Shown here: piece by piece, positions 15,814-23,991 of the stretch
Layout: the number at the start of each line of letters is the position of its first letter
Numbering within the stretch: the stretch's first letter is position 1
Assembly: GCF_013046825.1 (NCBI RefSeq)
Contig: NZ_CP053187.1
Location: 2,266,001-2,330,000, forward strand
Origin: Turicibacter sanguinis
Lineage (GTDB): Bacteria; Bacillota_I; Bacilli_A; MOL361; Turicibacteraceae
Direction of reading: 5' to 3'
DNA length: 64,000 nucleotides
The notes under the pieces: generated by a model
Seen by the model: only the letters and a program-made list of their open reading frames with translations
The model's database searches: none
What the model was told of the DNA's origin: nothing
Position numbers and translations under genes: made by a program

Positions 15814-16824
15814 ATGATTTTAAAGGAAGAGTTGTTAAGTATACTGGAGCAAAATCGTCATCAAGTTATGTCGGGGCAACTCTTAGCTAATCAATTAAAT
15901 GTCAGTCGCACAGCAATTTGGAAATGCATCACGGCATTAAAAGAGGATGGCTATGAGATTAATACGATTCAAAATAAAGGGTATCAACTTCATAAATCTT
16001 GTGATGTACTATCCGTTGCCGGTATTAAAAGTCATTTAAAGTCATGCTACCAATCTAACGATATATTCTTACACCAAATCATTCCGTCAACGAATGAAGA
16101 AGCGAAACGATTGCTCACACTGGGAGTTAAGCATCAGACGGTGGTCTTAGCTGAGGGGCAAAGTGCAGGAAAAGGTCGCTTTGGTCGTGCTTTTTATTCA
16201 CCAGCGCGAAGTGGAATTTACATGACGCTCATTTTACATCCTAATTTACAGCTTAAAAGTTCAGTCTTGCTCAGCACAGCCGTATCAGTTGCGATTTGTC
16301 GGGCGATTGAAGTGGTTTGTGGGATACAAACACAGATTAAATGGGTAAATGATATTTATTTGAATGAAAAGAAAGTAGGAGGAATTTTAACGGAGGCAGT
16401 CACCGATTTTGAAAGTGGAAGGGTTGAAAGTGTCATGATTGGCATTGGATTAAATGTCTCGACCGACATCTTTCCAAAAGAACTAGAAGAGATTGCAACA
16501 TCGATTAAGCCTAAATTGGGAACGCGCAATCAATTGGTGGCTGAAATTTTAAATCAAGTATTTAAGATTTGTGAAAATTTAGAGTCAGCTAACTTTTTAG
16601 AAGAATATAAGGAAAGATCCACCGTTTTAGGAGAAGACATTTACTTTATCCAAAATGGAGTTAAACAAGTTGGGAAAGCGATTGAAATAGACCATGAAGG
16701 AGCCTTAATGGTGAAATTGCCTGACTCAACTATCATTCGACTGAATTCTGGGGAAATCACCATTCGTAAGAGTGGAATCGGAATTGAATCTTTTGAAAAG
16801 GTAGGAATTCAAATCGACTCATGA
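15814..16824 (+). CDS. birA: Biotin protein ligase and biotin-operon repressor BirA
   Basis: 336 residues. The N-terminal helix-turn-helix (about 1-65, with LLANQLNVSRTAIWKCI) makes this the bifunctional repressor form. The ligase core has the biotinyl-AMP loop GKGRFGRAFYSP and the catalytic strand IKWVNDIYLNEKKVGGILTE; a small C-terminal SH3-like domain follows. It activates biotin and attaches it to carboxylase carrier proteins, and represses biotin genes when biotin is ample. The next gene is the biotin transporter bioY, so both probably form one autoregulated unit. AAAGGAG precedes the ATG; the stop is TGA. Confidence 0.95.
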   Translation: MILKEELLSILEQNRHQVMSGQLLANQLNVSRTAIWKCITALKEDGYEINTIQNKGYQLHKSCDVLSVAGIKSHLKSCYQSNDIFLHQIIPSTNEEAKRLLTLGVKHQTVVLAEGQSAGKGRFGRAFYSPARSGIYMTLILHPNLQLKSSVLLSTAVSVAICRAIEVVCGIQTQIKWVNDIYLNEKKVGGILTEAVTDFESGRVESVMIGIGLNVSTDIFPKELEEIATSIKPKLGTRNQLVAEILNQVFKICENLESANFLEEYKERSTVLGEDIYFIQNGVKQVGKAIEIDHEGALMVKLPDSTIIRLNSGEITIRKSGIGIESFEKVGIQIDS

Positions 16825-16877
16825 GACTTTTTAGAATTAAAAATTAAAGGATTAATCCAAAAAGAAGGAGCTTAAAA

Positions 16878-17432
16878 ATGAAAACACACGATTTAACTAA
16901 AATGGCCATTTGTATCACCTTATTATGTATTTCATCTTATGTCTCATTTCCATTACCATTGTCGCCTGTTATGATTACAACACAGACGATTATCATTAAT
17001 TTAATTGCGCTAATTTTAACGCCAAAGCAAGCCTTTGTCACTGTGTCGTTATATATCATAATGGGGTTGATTGGCTTGCCTGTTTTTTCAGGAGGAGCTT
17101 CAGGTCTTGCTAAAATTTTAAGTCCAACGGGAGGCTTTATTATGGGATTTTTAATCGCAGCTCCACTCATGAGTTATGTAAAAGGAGAATGCGTCCATTT
17201 AAAATCAGCGTTATGCATTACAATCTTAATTGGAATGCCGATTATTTATTTATTTGGAACGTATTGGATGAGTTTAAATCAAGGAATCGGTATTTATGAT
17301 GCGTTTAAAGTGTCTGTTATCCCATTTGTTTTAGGTGATGTAGTCAAATGTGTGATTGCCTCTTTAGTAGCGGTTAGACTCACTAAAAGGGTTAATCAAT
17401 CCGTTTTTAGAGGGCAGCTTGTGAATGAATAA
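16878..17432 (+). CDS. bioY: Biotin transporter BioY
   Basis: 184 residues, about six membrane helices, normal for the S-component of the ECF biotin transporter. BioY-typical features are PLPLSPVMITTQT near the start and GLPVFSGGASGLAKILSPTGGF in the middle, which form the biotin-binding face. It works with the energy-coupling module EcfAAT encoded elsewhere. The gene sits 53 bases after birA with AGAAGGAGC before the ATG and shares its BirA-controlled promoter. No biotin synthesis genes are nearby, which fits a strain that scavenges biotin. Confidence 0.95.
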   Translation: MKTHDLTKMAICITLLCISSYVSFPLPLSPVMITTQTIIINLIALILTPKQAFVTVSLYIIMGLIGLPVFSGGASGLAKILSPTGGFIMGFLIAAPLMSYVKGECVHLKSALCITILIGMPIIYLFGTYWMSLNQGIGIYDAFKVSVIPFVLGDVVKCVIASLVAVRLTKRVNQSVFRGQLVNE

Positions 17433-17508
17433 TGTGGTGGATTTAGAATCTTTATTTGGATTTAAACTTGATTTGATAGAAGAGGAAGAATGTCACTTTA
17501 TGACCTGA
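17425..17508 (+). other. Short open frame after bioY (27 codons), possible remnant
   Basis: ATG 17425 overlaps the end of bioY and reads MNNVVDLESLFGFKLDLIEE and seven more codons to TGA. It looks like the first strand of a longer protein cut short just before the terminator. I cannot name a family; it may not be expressed. Confidence 0.25.
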
Positions 17509-17513
17509 AAATT

Positions 17514-17550
17514 AAAAAGTGAAGTCACGAATTTCGAGACTTCACTTTTT
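17514..17550. terminator. Convergent terminator
   Basis: AAAAAGTGAAGTC / GACTTCACTTTTT around an 11-base loop; serves bioY (plus) and the ZIP gene (minus). Confidence 0.9.
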
Positions 17551-17563
17551 ATGATGAAGTTGT

Positions 17564-18367
17564 TTATCCTAAGGCAACATCCATGACCATCATCACCATA
17601 AATCCTAAGATGACACCGATAGCGGCTAAGTTTTTATTGTCTCTTGCACTTTCTGGAATCAATTCAGAAGACACGACTGAAATCATAGCACCAGCTGCGA
17701 AAGCTAATAAAAAAGGAAGTAAGCTACGAACACTAATAGCTGCCAAGGCTCCAATCACACCTGCCACAGGTTCAACTAATCCAGAAGCTTGTCCAGAAAG
17801 GAATGATTTCCATCGACTATACCCTTCTCGACGTAAAGGTAGTGAAACGGCAGCCCCTTCAGGAAAGTTTTGAAGTCCGATTCCAATAGCGAGTAAAATA
17901 GCAGAAATTAAAGTGGCTCCTTCAATTCCCGCGACAACACCACCAAATGCAACCCCGACAGCTAATCCTTCGGGAATATTATGTATCGTAACTGCTGACA
18001 CGAGCAGTAAACTGCGTTTTAAAGAATTTTTACCTTCGGCATCTCTCCACTGATTAAAGTAGAAGTGATCCATTAGTTTTTCAGATAAGACAACAAATAA
18101 ACCGCCAGCTAAAAATCCAAGTGCTGGAGTAAACCAGACGAAATGTGAACCTAAATCTTCCGCTAACTCGAGTGCTGGATTTAATAATGACCAGAAACTG
18201 GCGGCAATCATAACGCCTGCTCCAAATCCGAGCATCCCATCAAGTAATCTTTTATTAATGTTCTTAAAGAAAAGAACGACGGCAGCTCCTAGAGCAGTTA
18301 CTCCCCAAGTAAAAATTGTCGCAAGTAATGCTTGAATTACTGGAGAGAGGCTAGCAAACCATTCCAT
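17564..18367 (-). CDS. ZIP-family metal transporter (ZupT-like)
   Basis: 267 residues with eight predicted membrane helices. The two metal-binding helices are clear: HNIPEGLAVGVAFGG in helix IV and NFPEGAAVSLPLRREG in helix V. An additional polar stretch SSELIPES lies in helix VII. ZIP proteins import zinc, iron or manganese into the cytoplasm. The gene is single, with GGAGAGG before the ATG at 18367. The upstream stretch to 18510 shows no obvious metal-regulator site that I can name. Confidence 0.92.
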   Translation of the reverse strand: MEWFASLSPVIQALLATIFTWGVTALGAAVVLFFKNINKRLLDGMLGFGAGVMIAASFWSLLNPALELAEDLGSHFVWFTPALGFLAGGLFVVLSEKLMDHFYFNQWRDAEGKNSLKRSLLLVSAVTIHNIPEGLAVGVAFGGVVAGIEGATLISAILLAIGIGLQNFPEGAAVSLPLRREGYSRWKSFLSGQASGLVEPVAGVIGALAAISVRSLLPFLLAFAAGAMISVVSSELIPESARDNKNLAAIGVILGFMVMMVMDVALG

Positions 18368-18523
18368 TTTAAAAATCCTCTCCTTTTTGTCTGTTTATAC
18401 ATTGTCAGTATATTCTAACCTTAGAAATGTGTGCCTGCCTAAAGATGAAGATAAGGAGCTCATTCTCAAATTTGGAAAATATTTAAGCTAGATAACAGTG
18501 AATTTTTTTTATATAATAGGATT

Positions 18524-18606
18524 GTTAGAAATGGAATGTCAAATCAGACAAGTGCTGATTGGCAGACCATTTTAATGATCTCATGTTGGCGCATGAGATT
18601 TTTTTA
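18524..18606 (+). ncRNA. Candidate small structured RNA with its own promoter and terminator
   Basis: A consensus -10 TATAAT (18512-18517) without a good -35 would start a transcript near 18524. The RNA would contain an interrupted hairpin (AATGG...CAGA / CTGATT...CCATT, about 18531-18573) and end at a clean terminator, ATCTCATG / CATGAGAT with seven T (18578-18605). No open frame with a ribosome site lies inside. I do not recognise a known riboswitch class; it could be a small RNA or a leader whose gene is gone. The rest of 18368-18523 and 18607-18680 shows nothing I can name. Confidence 0.45.
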
Positions 18607-18680
18607 TGGGGTTTAATGAACTTTGTTTTTCGCATGAAGAAATCATTGGAGTGCAATTGAAATTCGAAACAATCTAAAAT

Positions 18681-18705
18681 GGAGCGCTGAGGGCGTTCCT
18701 TTTTT
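18681..18705 (+). terminator. Second plus-strand terminator
   Basis: GGAGCGC / GCGTTCC (one G-T pair) followed by six T on the plus strand. It also lies at the 3' end of the minus-strand L,D-transpeptidase gene, but its U tail favours the plus strand. Confidence 0.7.
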
Positions 18706-19546
18706 AATGGATAATTACTGTTGTGCCATCGGGAATCGTCTCATAAATCCATTTTGCATTCGATGGATTTAAACGGATACAACCATGACTTAAAGCTTGT
18801 CCGAGTCTTCCATCAATGATATAGCTGCCTGTTGGATCGTATAAAACGGAATGATAGTAATAACCTTCGGCAAAACGTGTGGCATCTTTAACCGTATAAC
18901 GGTTTGTTCCAAAAGAGGGTTTTCGTCCAATGATTGAAAACGTTCCGCTAATCGTAGGTGTACGAGGAGCGCCAATCGTTGATTTCCATTTGAAAAGTTG
19001 GGTCCAAATGTCGTTTTCTTTTTTAAACACATACGTCTCGCGATGCTTCAAATCAGTCGTTAACAAATAATCAGTGGGGCTTTGAATATCATTATCATTC
19101 ACAAATTTTAACATATCAGTTGAAAACTCAGCTTGTTTCGTTAAATCAGGTTTTTGACCATCATCAGATAGATAAGTATTAAACACATAACCAAATTCAT
19201 CGTTGTAAACGACATAACTCCAGTTTCCCTCTGTTGCTAAAACTTCAATACGTGATTGTTTGGGAATAAGGGTTAGTACATTAGAAGTGGTTGATGGCGC
19301 TTCTCGTAAATTTAAGTTGCTATAAGGGGACATTGTTTTTGACACATAATCACGACTGACATACCCTCTCGTCCCTTGATAATTCACTTCTAACCATTCA
19401 TCATCCGTATCCGTCACTTCGATTTTTGAATACTTCGGAATCATCAAAAGGATTGGGGCTGAGGTTGATTTACCCCTTCGAAGATTTAAGTTACTGGTTG
19501 TATATTTGATTTGAATCGTACGCACTTGGAAATTGATAATTTGCAA
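18704..19546 (-). CDS. L,D-transpeptidase (YkuD) with two SH3-like domains
   Basis: 280 residues. Two bacterial SH3 repeats come first (NLNLRRGKSTSAPILLMIP and NLNLREAPSTTSNVLTLIP), then a YkuD catalytic domain ending with the signature SHGCIRLNPSNAKW, whose Cys is the nucleophile. Such enzymes make 3-3 cross-links or attach proteins in peptidoglycan outside the cell. The start is unclear: the TTG at 19546 has AAAGGATGG upstream; an ATG at 19579 has none. Neither choice gives a signal peptide, which is odd for an extracellular enzyme and may mean a lost 5' end. Confidence 0.85.
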   Translation of the reverse strand: MQIINFQVRTIQIKYTTSNLNLRRGKSTSAPILLMIPKYSKIEVTDTDDEWLEVNYQGTRGYVSRDYVSKTMSPYSNLNLREAPSTTSNVLTLIPKQSRIEVLATEGNWSYVVYNDEFGYVFNTYLSDDGQKPDLTKQAEFSTDMLKFVNDNDIQSPTDYLLTTDLKHRETYVFKKENDIWTQLFKWKSTIGAPRTPTISGTFSIIGRKPSFGTNRYTVKDATRFAEGYYYHSVLYDPTGSYIIDGRLGQALSHGCIRLNPSNAKWIYETIPDGTTVIIH

Positions 19547-19634
19547 TTGTATCCATCCTTTCAAAGTTAGTCTACTCATAGCCTATGTGAAGATTAAATA
19601 ATCAGTTCATGATATAATGTGAAAAAATGGAGGG

Positions 19635-20069
19635 ATGGATTTGCAAACAGAAGGAGTATTTACAATCGTAGTAAACAAGAAGCAGGAGGTATTATTAGTC
19701 AAACGAAAAGATTTACCGATTTGGGATTTACCAGGAGGTAGAGTGGATGAAAGGGAATTATTAGAAGAGGCGGCCAAACGTGAGGTGCGTGAAGAAACTG
19801 GATACGAGGTGGAGATTGTTGACAAAGTGGGTGTTTATGATCGACCATCATTTCATGATGTGCAACATATCTACACAGGCATTGTAACGGGAGGCTGAGG
19901 AATTGAAAACGGTCCTGAAACGGCTAAACTCAAATTTTTTAATCCCAAATGTCTGCCGCTTTTGATGGTGCCACACCGTAAAAAACAAATTAGAGATTAT
20001 CAAAAAAATAAACGTCACCTTAAAGAAATATTAGAAGATTCTTGGTTATTTTTGAAGTTGTTTCACTAA
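19635..20069 (+). pseudogene. Nudix hydrolase interrupted by one in-frame TGA
   Basis: The frame from ATG 19635 encodes a complete Nudix box, G-x5-E-x7-REV-x-EE-TG (residues about 34-57), then meets TGA at codon 88. The same frame continues for 56 more codons with family-like sequence (GIENGPETAKLKFFNPKCLP) to TAA at 20069. The full length of about 144 residues is normal for a Nudix enzyme, so one nonsense change splits it. The first half has the catalytic box but lacks the last strands. Other genes here use TGA as a stop, so it is not simply Trp. Substrate unknown. Confidence 0.8.
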
Positions 20070-20129
20070 CAGTTAGTATAAGTTTGAGAGGGATGAAACA
20101 AGATAAGAAGAGTAATTTCATGAAAGTGA

Positions 20130-21188
20130 ATGAAGAGAATGGAACAAAAAAATTTTAAAAAATTAATCTTAAGTGGCGTCTTATTTGTTGGACTGATTGC
20201 GATTACGTTTTACCTTTTATTTCGTAAGCAAAATCTAGGTGACTTATTTCAAACACTCAAACTTGTCAATTTGATGTGGGTGTTCATTGGGGTAGGATGT
20301 ATGTTTATATATATGTGTCTAGATGCGTTAAATATCAAGCGAATCTTACATATTCTACATCAAGATATTTCCTATTTTAATTGCTTAAGGTATACTTTTT
20401 CAGGCTTTTTCTTTAGCTCAGTAACCCCTTCAGCATCTGGTGGTCAGCCGATGCAAATTTATTATATGTTTAAAGATCACATTGAAATCTCGCATTCTTC
20501 TTTAGCTTTATTGCTTAACTTTGCGAGCTTTCAACTCGTGACGATTACGGTGGCGATTATCTCCTTTTTAAGTGAGTATCGATTTTTAGGGGATATTGGA
20601 AGAACCCTAAAAATTTTATTAATGATTGGCGTTGGCGTAAATTCTTTTTTATTGGTTATCGTATTGATGGGGATTTTTTCAAAAACATGGTCTCTTAAAA
20701 TCGTTGATTTTGTTTTAAGTCTTTTACAAAAGCTAAAGGTTAAACAAATTGAGTATTTGAGACAATTAGCATATGATCAAATTAAAAAGTATCAAGAAGG
20801 AGCTGTCTACATAAAGACACATCAAACACGCATGGGATCAGTTTTATTAACCACCTTTTTTCAAGTCATGGCCATGCATTCTGTGACGTATTGTGTGTAT
20901 CGAGCGTTTGGCTTATCAGATTTTTCTTATCTCAAAGTGCTATCCCTTCAAGCCATTTTATATATAGCTGTGTCAGCCATTCCATTACCAGGTGCAGTTG
21001 GAGTGAGTGAAGGTGGGTTTGTCATGTTATTTGCGACCCTATTTCCGAAAATGTTAATTGATTCAGCCATGCTTTTAAGCCGAGGCATCAGTTTTTATTT
21101 ATTTGTGGCGATTAGTGGATTAGTGGTGCTATTGGGTCACCTTCTAATAGCCAAACAGAATAAGAAAAAAGAAGGTTTAACTAGTTAA
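20130..21188 (+). CDS. YbhN/AglD-family flippase-like membrane protein (UPF0104)
   Basis: 352 residues with about eight membrane helices, matching the lysylphosphatidylglycerol-synthase transmembrane region family without the synthetase half. Conserved features are FFFSSVTPSASGGQPMQIYY near residue 90-110 and SAIPLPGAVGVSEGGF near 285-300. Relatives include the N-terminal flippase of MprF and glycolipid-associated proteins, so a lipid-translocating role is plausible. The start is uncertain: ATG 20130 or ATG 20139, neither with a strong ribosome site. A terminator follows directly. Confidence 0.88.
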   Translation: MKRMEQKNFKKLILSGVLFVGLIAITFYLLFRKQNLGDLFQTLKLVNLMWVFIGVGCMFIYMCLDALNIKRILHILHQDISYFNCLRYTFSGFFFSSVTPSASGGQPMQIYYMFKDHIEISHSSLALLLNFASFQLVTITVAIISFLSEYRFLGDIGRTLKILLMIGVGVNSFLLVIVLMGIFSKTWSLKIVDFVLSLLQKLKVKQIEYLRQLAYDQIKKYQEGAVYIKTHQTRMGSVLLTTFFQVMAMHSVTYCVYRAFGLSDFSYLKVLSLQAILYIAVSAIPLPGAVGVSEGGFVMLFATLFPKMLIDSAMLLSRGISFYLFVAISGLVVLLGHLLIAKQNKKKEGLTS

Positions 21189-21198
21189 CCTTTTTTTC
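21171..21198 (+). terminator. Terminator overlapping the end of the YbhN-like gene
   Basis: AAGGTT / AACCTT with a self-complementary AACTAGTT centre and seven T. Confidence 0.8.
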
Positions 21199-21421
21199 TT
21201 TTATGAACGAGAAGAGGATAAATGGGGATAAAAGAAACTAGGTCTTTTCGTGAAGTAGTGTTACAATAGAGAAGTCTCATTGATTTTCGATAAGAAGAAA
21301 TCGTTATCAGGAACTCATTCATTTCGCTTAAGGGACCGAAATAACCAAGTTTGAATCGTTATAGTTCGGTTATGAATTGTTTGGGTTATAGAACAGATTA
21401 AGAAAGTATAGAGGGATTTAA

Positions 21422-22861
21422 ATGACAGCATTTAATGAGTTACAACTGAGTGAATCGATTTTGAAATCATTAACAGGACTTGGATATGAGCACGCGACAG
21501 AGGTACAGGCAAGTGTCATTCCAACTGTTTTAAATAAACAAGATTTGATTGTGCAATCTAAAACCGGAAGCGGGAAAACAGCAGCGTTTGGGATTCCGAT
21601 ATGTGAAATGTTAGATTGGGATGAGAATAAGCCTCAGGCGCTTATTTTAACGCCAACACGAGAATTAGCACTACAAATTAAAGAAGAGATTTCAAATATT
21701 GGCCGTTTCAAGCGAATCAAGGTAACGGCGGTTTATGGGAAGTCTCCATTTAAAGAGCAGGCTCGTGAATTAAAGCAAAAAACTCATATCGTCGTGGGAA
21801 CACCAGGTCGTGTTCAAGACCATTTAGAACGTGGGACGTTGTCTCTTGATAAATTATCTTTATTCGTATTAGATGAAGCTGATGAAATGTTAAAGATGGG
21901 GTTCATTGAGGTCGTTGAAAATATTATGAATGAAGCACCTAGAAAACGTCAAACGATGTTATTTTCAGCCACAATGCCAGATCGCATTAAAAAATTAAGC
22001 CAGCATTATTTAACTCATCCACAAGAAATAAAGATTGAATCACCGACTTTAACAACAGATCTTGTTGAACATGCACTATATGAAGTTCGTGAACAAGAGA
22101 AGGTAAAATTATTACAAGATTTATTAATGGTTGAAAATCCAGAGCGTTGTATGATTTTCTGTTCAACGAAAGAAGCGGTTGATGCCCTGTATCGTAATTT
22201 ATCTCAAAAAGGCTATCCAATTGAACGTTTGCACGGAGGACTGGATCAGAAAGAACGTTTTGAAACGATGAAAAACTTCAAAATTGGTCGTTTTGCCTAC
22301 TTAGTCTCAACCGATGTCGCAGCTCGTGGGATTGATGTATCAGGGGTTAGTCATGTGATTAACTATGATCTCCCACCGGAAAAAGATTCATTTGTTCACC
22401 GTATTGGTCGTGCCGGTCGTGCCGGTCAAAAAGGTAAGGCAATCACATTTGCGACTCGATTTGACCAAAGATGGTTAGAAGAGATTCAAGCTTATATTGG
22501 GTTTGAGTTACCGATTTGTGAACGTCCAAGTGAGGATGTGACGCAACAAGCGAAAGATGGGTTTATGAAAAAATTAAATTCACGTCCGACCTTACGTCAT
22601 GAAAAAACGGCAGATGTAAACCGTGAAATTATGAAGTTATATATCAATGGTGGTAAGAAAAAGAAATTACGTGCGATTGATTTTGTGGGCGCAATTACGT
22701 CAGTTGATGGAGTAAGTGGCGAGGATATTGGAATTATTGATATTCAGGATAATGTCACGTATGTTGATATTTTAAATGGCAAAGGATGGACTGTTATTCG
22801 CGGTCTAAAAGATAAAACCATTAAAGGGAAAAAATTACGCGTTCAAAAAGCATATGAATAA
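21422..22861 (+). CDS. dbpA: DEAD-box RNA helicase DbpA/YxiN
   Basis: 479 residues. The helicase core has [10 protein letters not shown] (motif I), TPTRELA, DEAD (motif II), SAT (III) and HRIGRAGR (VI). The C-terminal 75 residues form the DbpA RNA-binding domain ([20 protein letters not shown]), which targets hairpin 92 of 23S rRNA in known members. It acts in late 50S subunit assembly. The gene has an untranslated leader of roughly 150 bases after a TACAAT -10 (21262-21267); AACCGAAC/GTTCGG-like complementarity in it could be cold-responsive, but that is speculation. Confidence 0.93.
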   Translation: MTAFNELQLSESILKSLTGLGYEHATEVQASVIPTVLNKQDLIVQSKTGSGKTAAFGIPICEMLDWDENKPQALILTPTRELALQIKEEISNIGRFKRIKVTAVYGKSPFKEQARELKQKTHIVVGTPGRVQDHLERGTLSLDKLSLFVLDEADEMLKMGFIEVVENIMNEAPRKRQTMLFSATMPDRIKKLSQHYLTHPQEIKIESPTLTTDLVEHALYEVREQEKVKLLQDLLMVENPERCMIFCSTKEAVDALYRNLSQKGYPIERLHGGLDQKERFETMKNFKIGRFAYLVSTDVAARGIDVSGVSHVINYDLPPEKDSFVHRIGRAGRAGQKGKAITFATRFDQRWLEEIQAYIGFELPICERPSEDVTQQAKDGFMKKLNSRPTLRHEKTADVNREIMKLYINGGKKKKLRAIDFVGAITSVDGVSGEDIGIIDIQDNVTYVDILNGKGWTVIRGLKDKTIKGKKLRVQKAYE

Positions 22862-22865
22862 TGAA

Positions 22866-22901
22866 AAGGAGTTTGTTCTTTAGGGAACAAGCTCTTTTTT
22901 T
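22866..22901 (+). terminator. Terminator after dbpA
   Basis: GAGTTTGTTC / GAACAAGCTC stem (one G-T pair), seven T. Confidence 0.88.
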
Positions 22902-23103
22902 GAAAGTAAATTCAGAAAAAAAAGTAATATTTTTATTATGAAAAGGCATTGTTTTCAACAAACAAAATGAATGGTAAAAATAAAGCGCAAAAACCGTTGC
23001 AACAAAAGATTTGGAAAAAAACTTGAGCTTAGAATCAAAAGGTAATTGAAATTTATGAGTGTATCAATTAATAAATTAAAAATATCACAAAAAAAAAGAA
23101 GAA

Positions 23104-23146
23104 TGTGATAAAAATCACAGTTTTTTTAAAAACTTGATGGTAGAAT
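23104..23146 (+). promoter_or_regulatory. Molybdenum-cofactor operon promoter with Crp/Fnr-type site
   Basis: TGTGA-N6-TCACA (23104-23119) is a perfect Crp/Fnr-family palindrome. Downstream is an extended -10, TGG-TAGAAT (23141-23146), with no good -35. With a start near 23153 the palindrome is centred at about -41.5, the class II activator position. The remaining stretch 22902-23253 is AT-rich and holds only a small leader hairpin (GAGCTA/TAGCTC). Confidence 0.7.
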
Positions 23147-23259
23147 GAAAAAAGTAATGAGCTAAAAGCTAGATAGCTCTCATCAAAATTAGTCATATAA
23201 ATGGTTGTAAATGGTTAAACTGTTAAAGAAGGATAATTTAAAACCTAAAGGAGATGTCG

Positions 23260-23763
23260 ATGACAAAAGTAATTAATGTGATGGGTCAAGGTTCGAATGT
23301 TGGAAAAACAGACTTGATGGAAGGACTCATTCAAGAGCTTAAAACGCGAGGATTAAGTGTTGCAACCGTGAAACACGATGTACATGGTTTTGATATCGAT
23401 CATAAAGGTAAAGATACTTACCGTCATCGTGAAGCGGGCGCAGAAACGGTTATTATCTCTTCAAAAAAGAGATTTGCAATGATTAAAGAAGTAGAAGAAG
23501 AAATAAAGTTAAACGATATTTTGAAGTTATTAAAAGATAAAGATATTATTTTGGTTGAAGGCTATAAAAAAAGTCCTTTAAGAAAAATTGAAGTCTATCG
23601 TGAAGGATTTAGTGAAGGGATTCTAACACCGGAACATTTATTGATTGCGATTGCTTCTAAAACAGAGGTTTTAAGTGAATCTCATTTAGTGATTGATAAA
23701 GAAGATTATAAGTCGTTAGCAGATTTAATACTGCAAGAAAAAGAATTTGAATTTGAAGAATAA
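23260..23763 (+). CDS. mobB: Molybdopterin-guanine dinucleotide biosynthesis protein MobB
   Basis: 167 residues. The P-loop GQGSNVGKTDL (residues about 8-18) and the sequence VKHDVHGFDIDHKGKDTYRHREAGA are typical of MobB, a GTP-binding partner that assists MobA in attaching GMP to molybdenum cofactor; ILVEGYKKSPLRKIEVYR is the second conserved patch. The ATG at 23260 fits AAAGGAG (23247-23253); the ATG at 23254 is too close to it. First gene of the cofactor cluster, behind the Crp/Fnr-type promoter. Confidence 0.93.
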   Translation: MTKVINVMGQGSNVGKTDLMEGLIQELKTRGLSVATVKHDVHGFDIDHKGKDTYRHREAGAETVIISSKKRFAMIKEVEEEIKLNDILKLLKDKDIILVEGYKKSPLRKIEVYREGFSEGILTPEHLLIAIASKTEVLSESHLVIDKEDYKSLADLILQEKEFEFEE

Positions 23764-23774
23764 TTGAATAATTT

Positions 23775-23967
23775 TCTTGAGTATAAAAGGTCCTAAGGAA
23801 GTAAAATCTAAGGCATTTATACCTGAATCTAACAAAAGATTCACAGGGTGATACTTGAAAAAGTATGATCTCCACGTTTTGGGAAGGAAAATCAGTAGAG
23901 TTTATATAGATTTATATAAGCTTATTGCTCATGCCCAAAAATGGGTGGATGTAATAAGCTTTTTTTG
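23775..23967 (+). promoter_or_regulatory. Structured leader with terminator between mobB and moeA (candidate riboswitch)
   Basis: The 228-base gap between mobB and moeA contains CCTAAG (23792-23797), a hairpin TGAATC/GATTCA (23824-23843) and a hairpin ATACTT-GAAA-AAGTAT (23851-23866) with a perfect GNRA loop flanked by AGGG and CTCC. It ends with a long terminator, AAGCTTATT / AATAAGCTT plus seven T (23918-23967), just before the moeA ribosome site. An ordered fold plus terminator ahead of cofactor genes is what a molybdenum-cofactor riboswitch would look like, but I cannot confirm the consensus by eye. Confidence 0.5.
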
Positions 23968-23991
23968 TTGTCAAAAGTAGAGGTGATGGAG

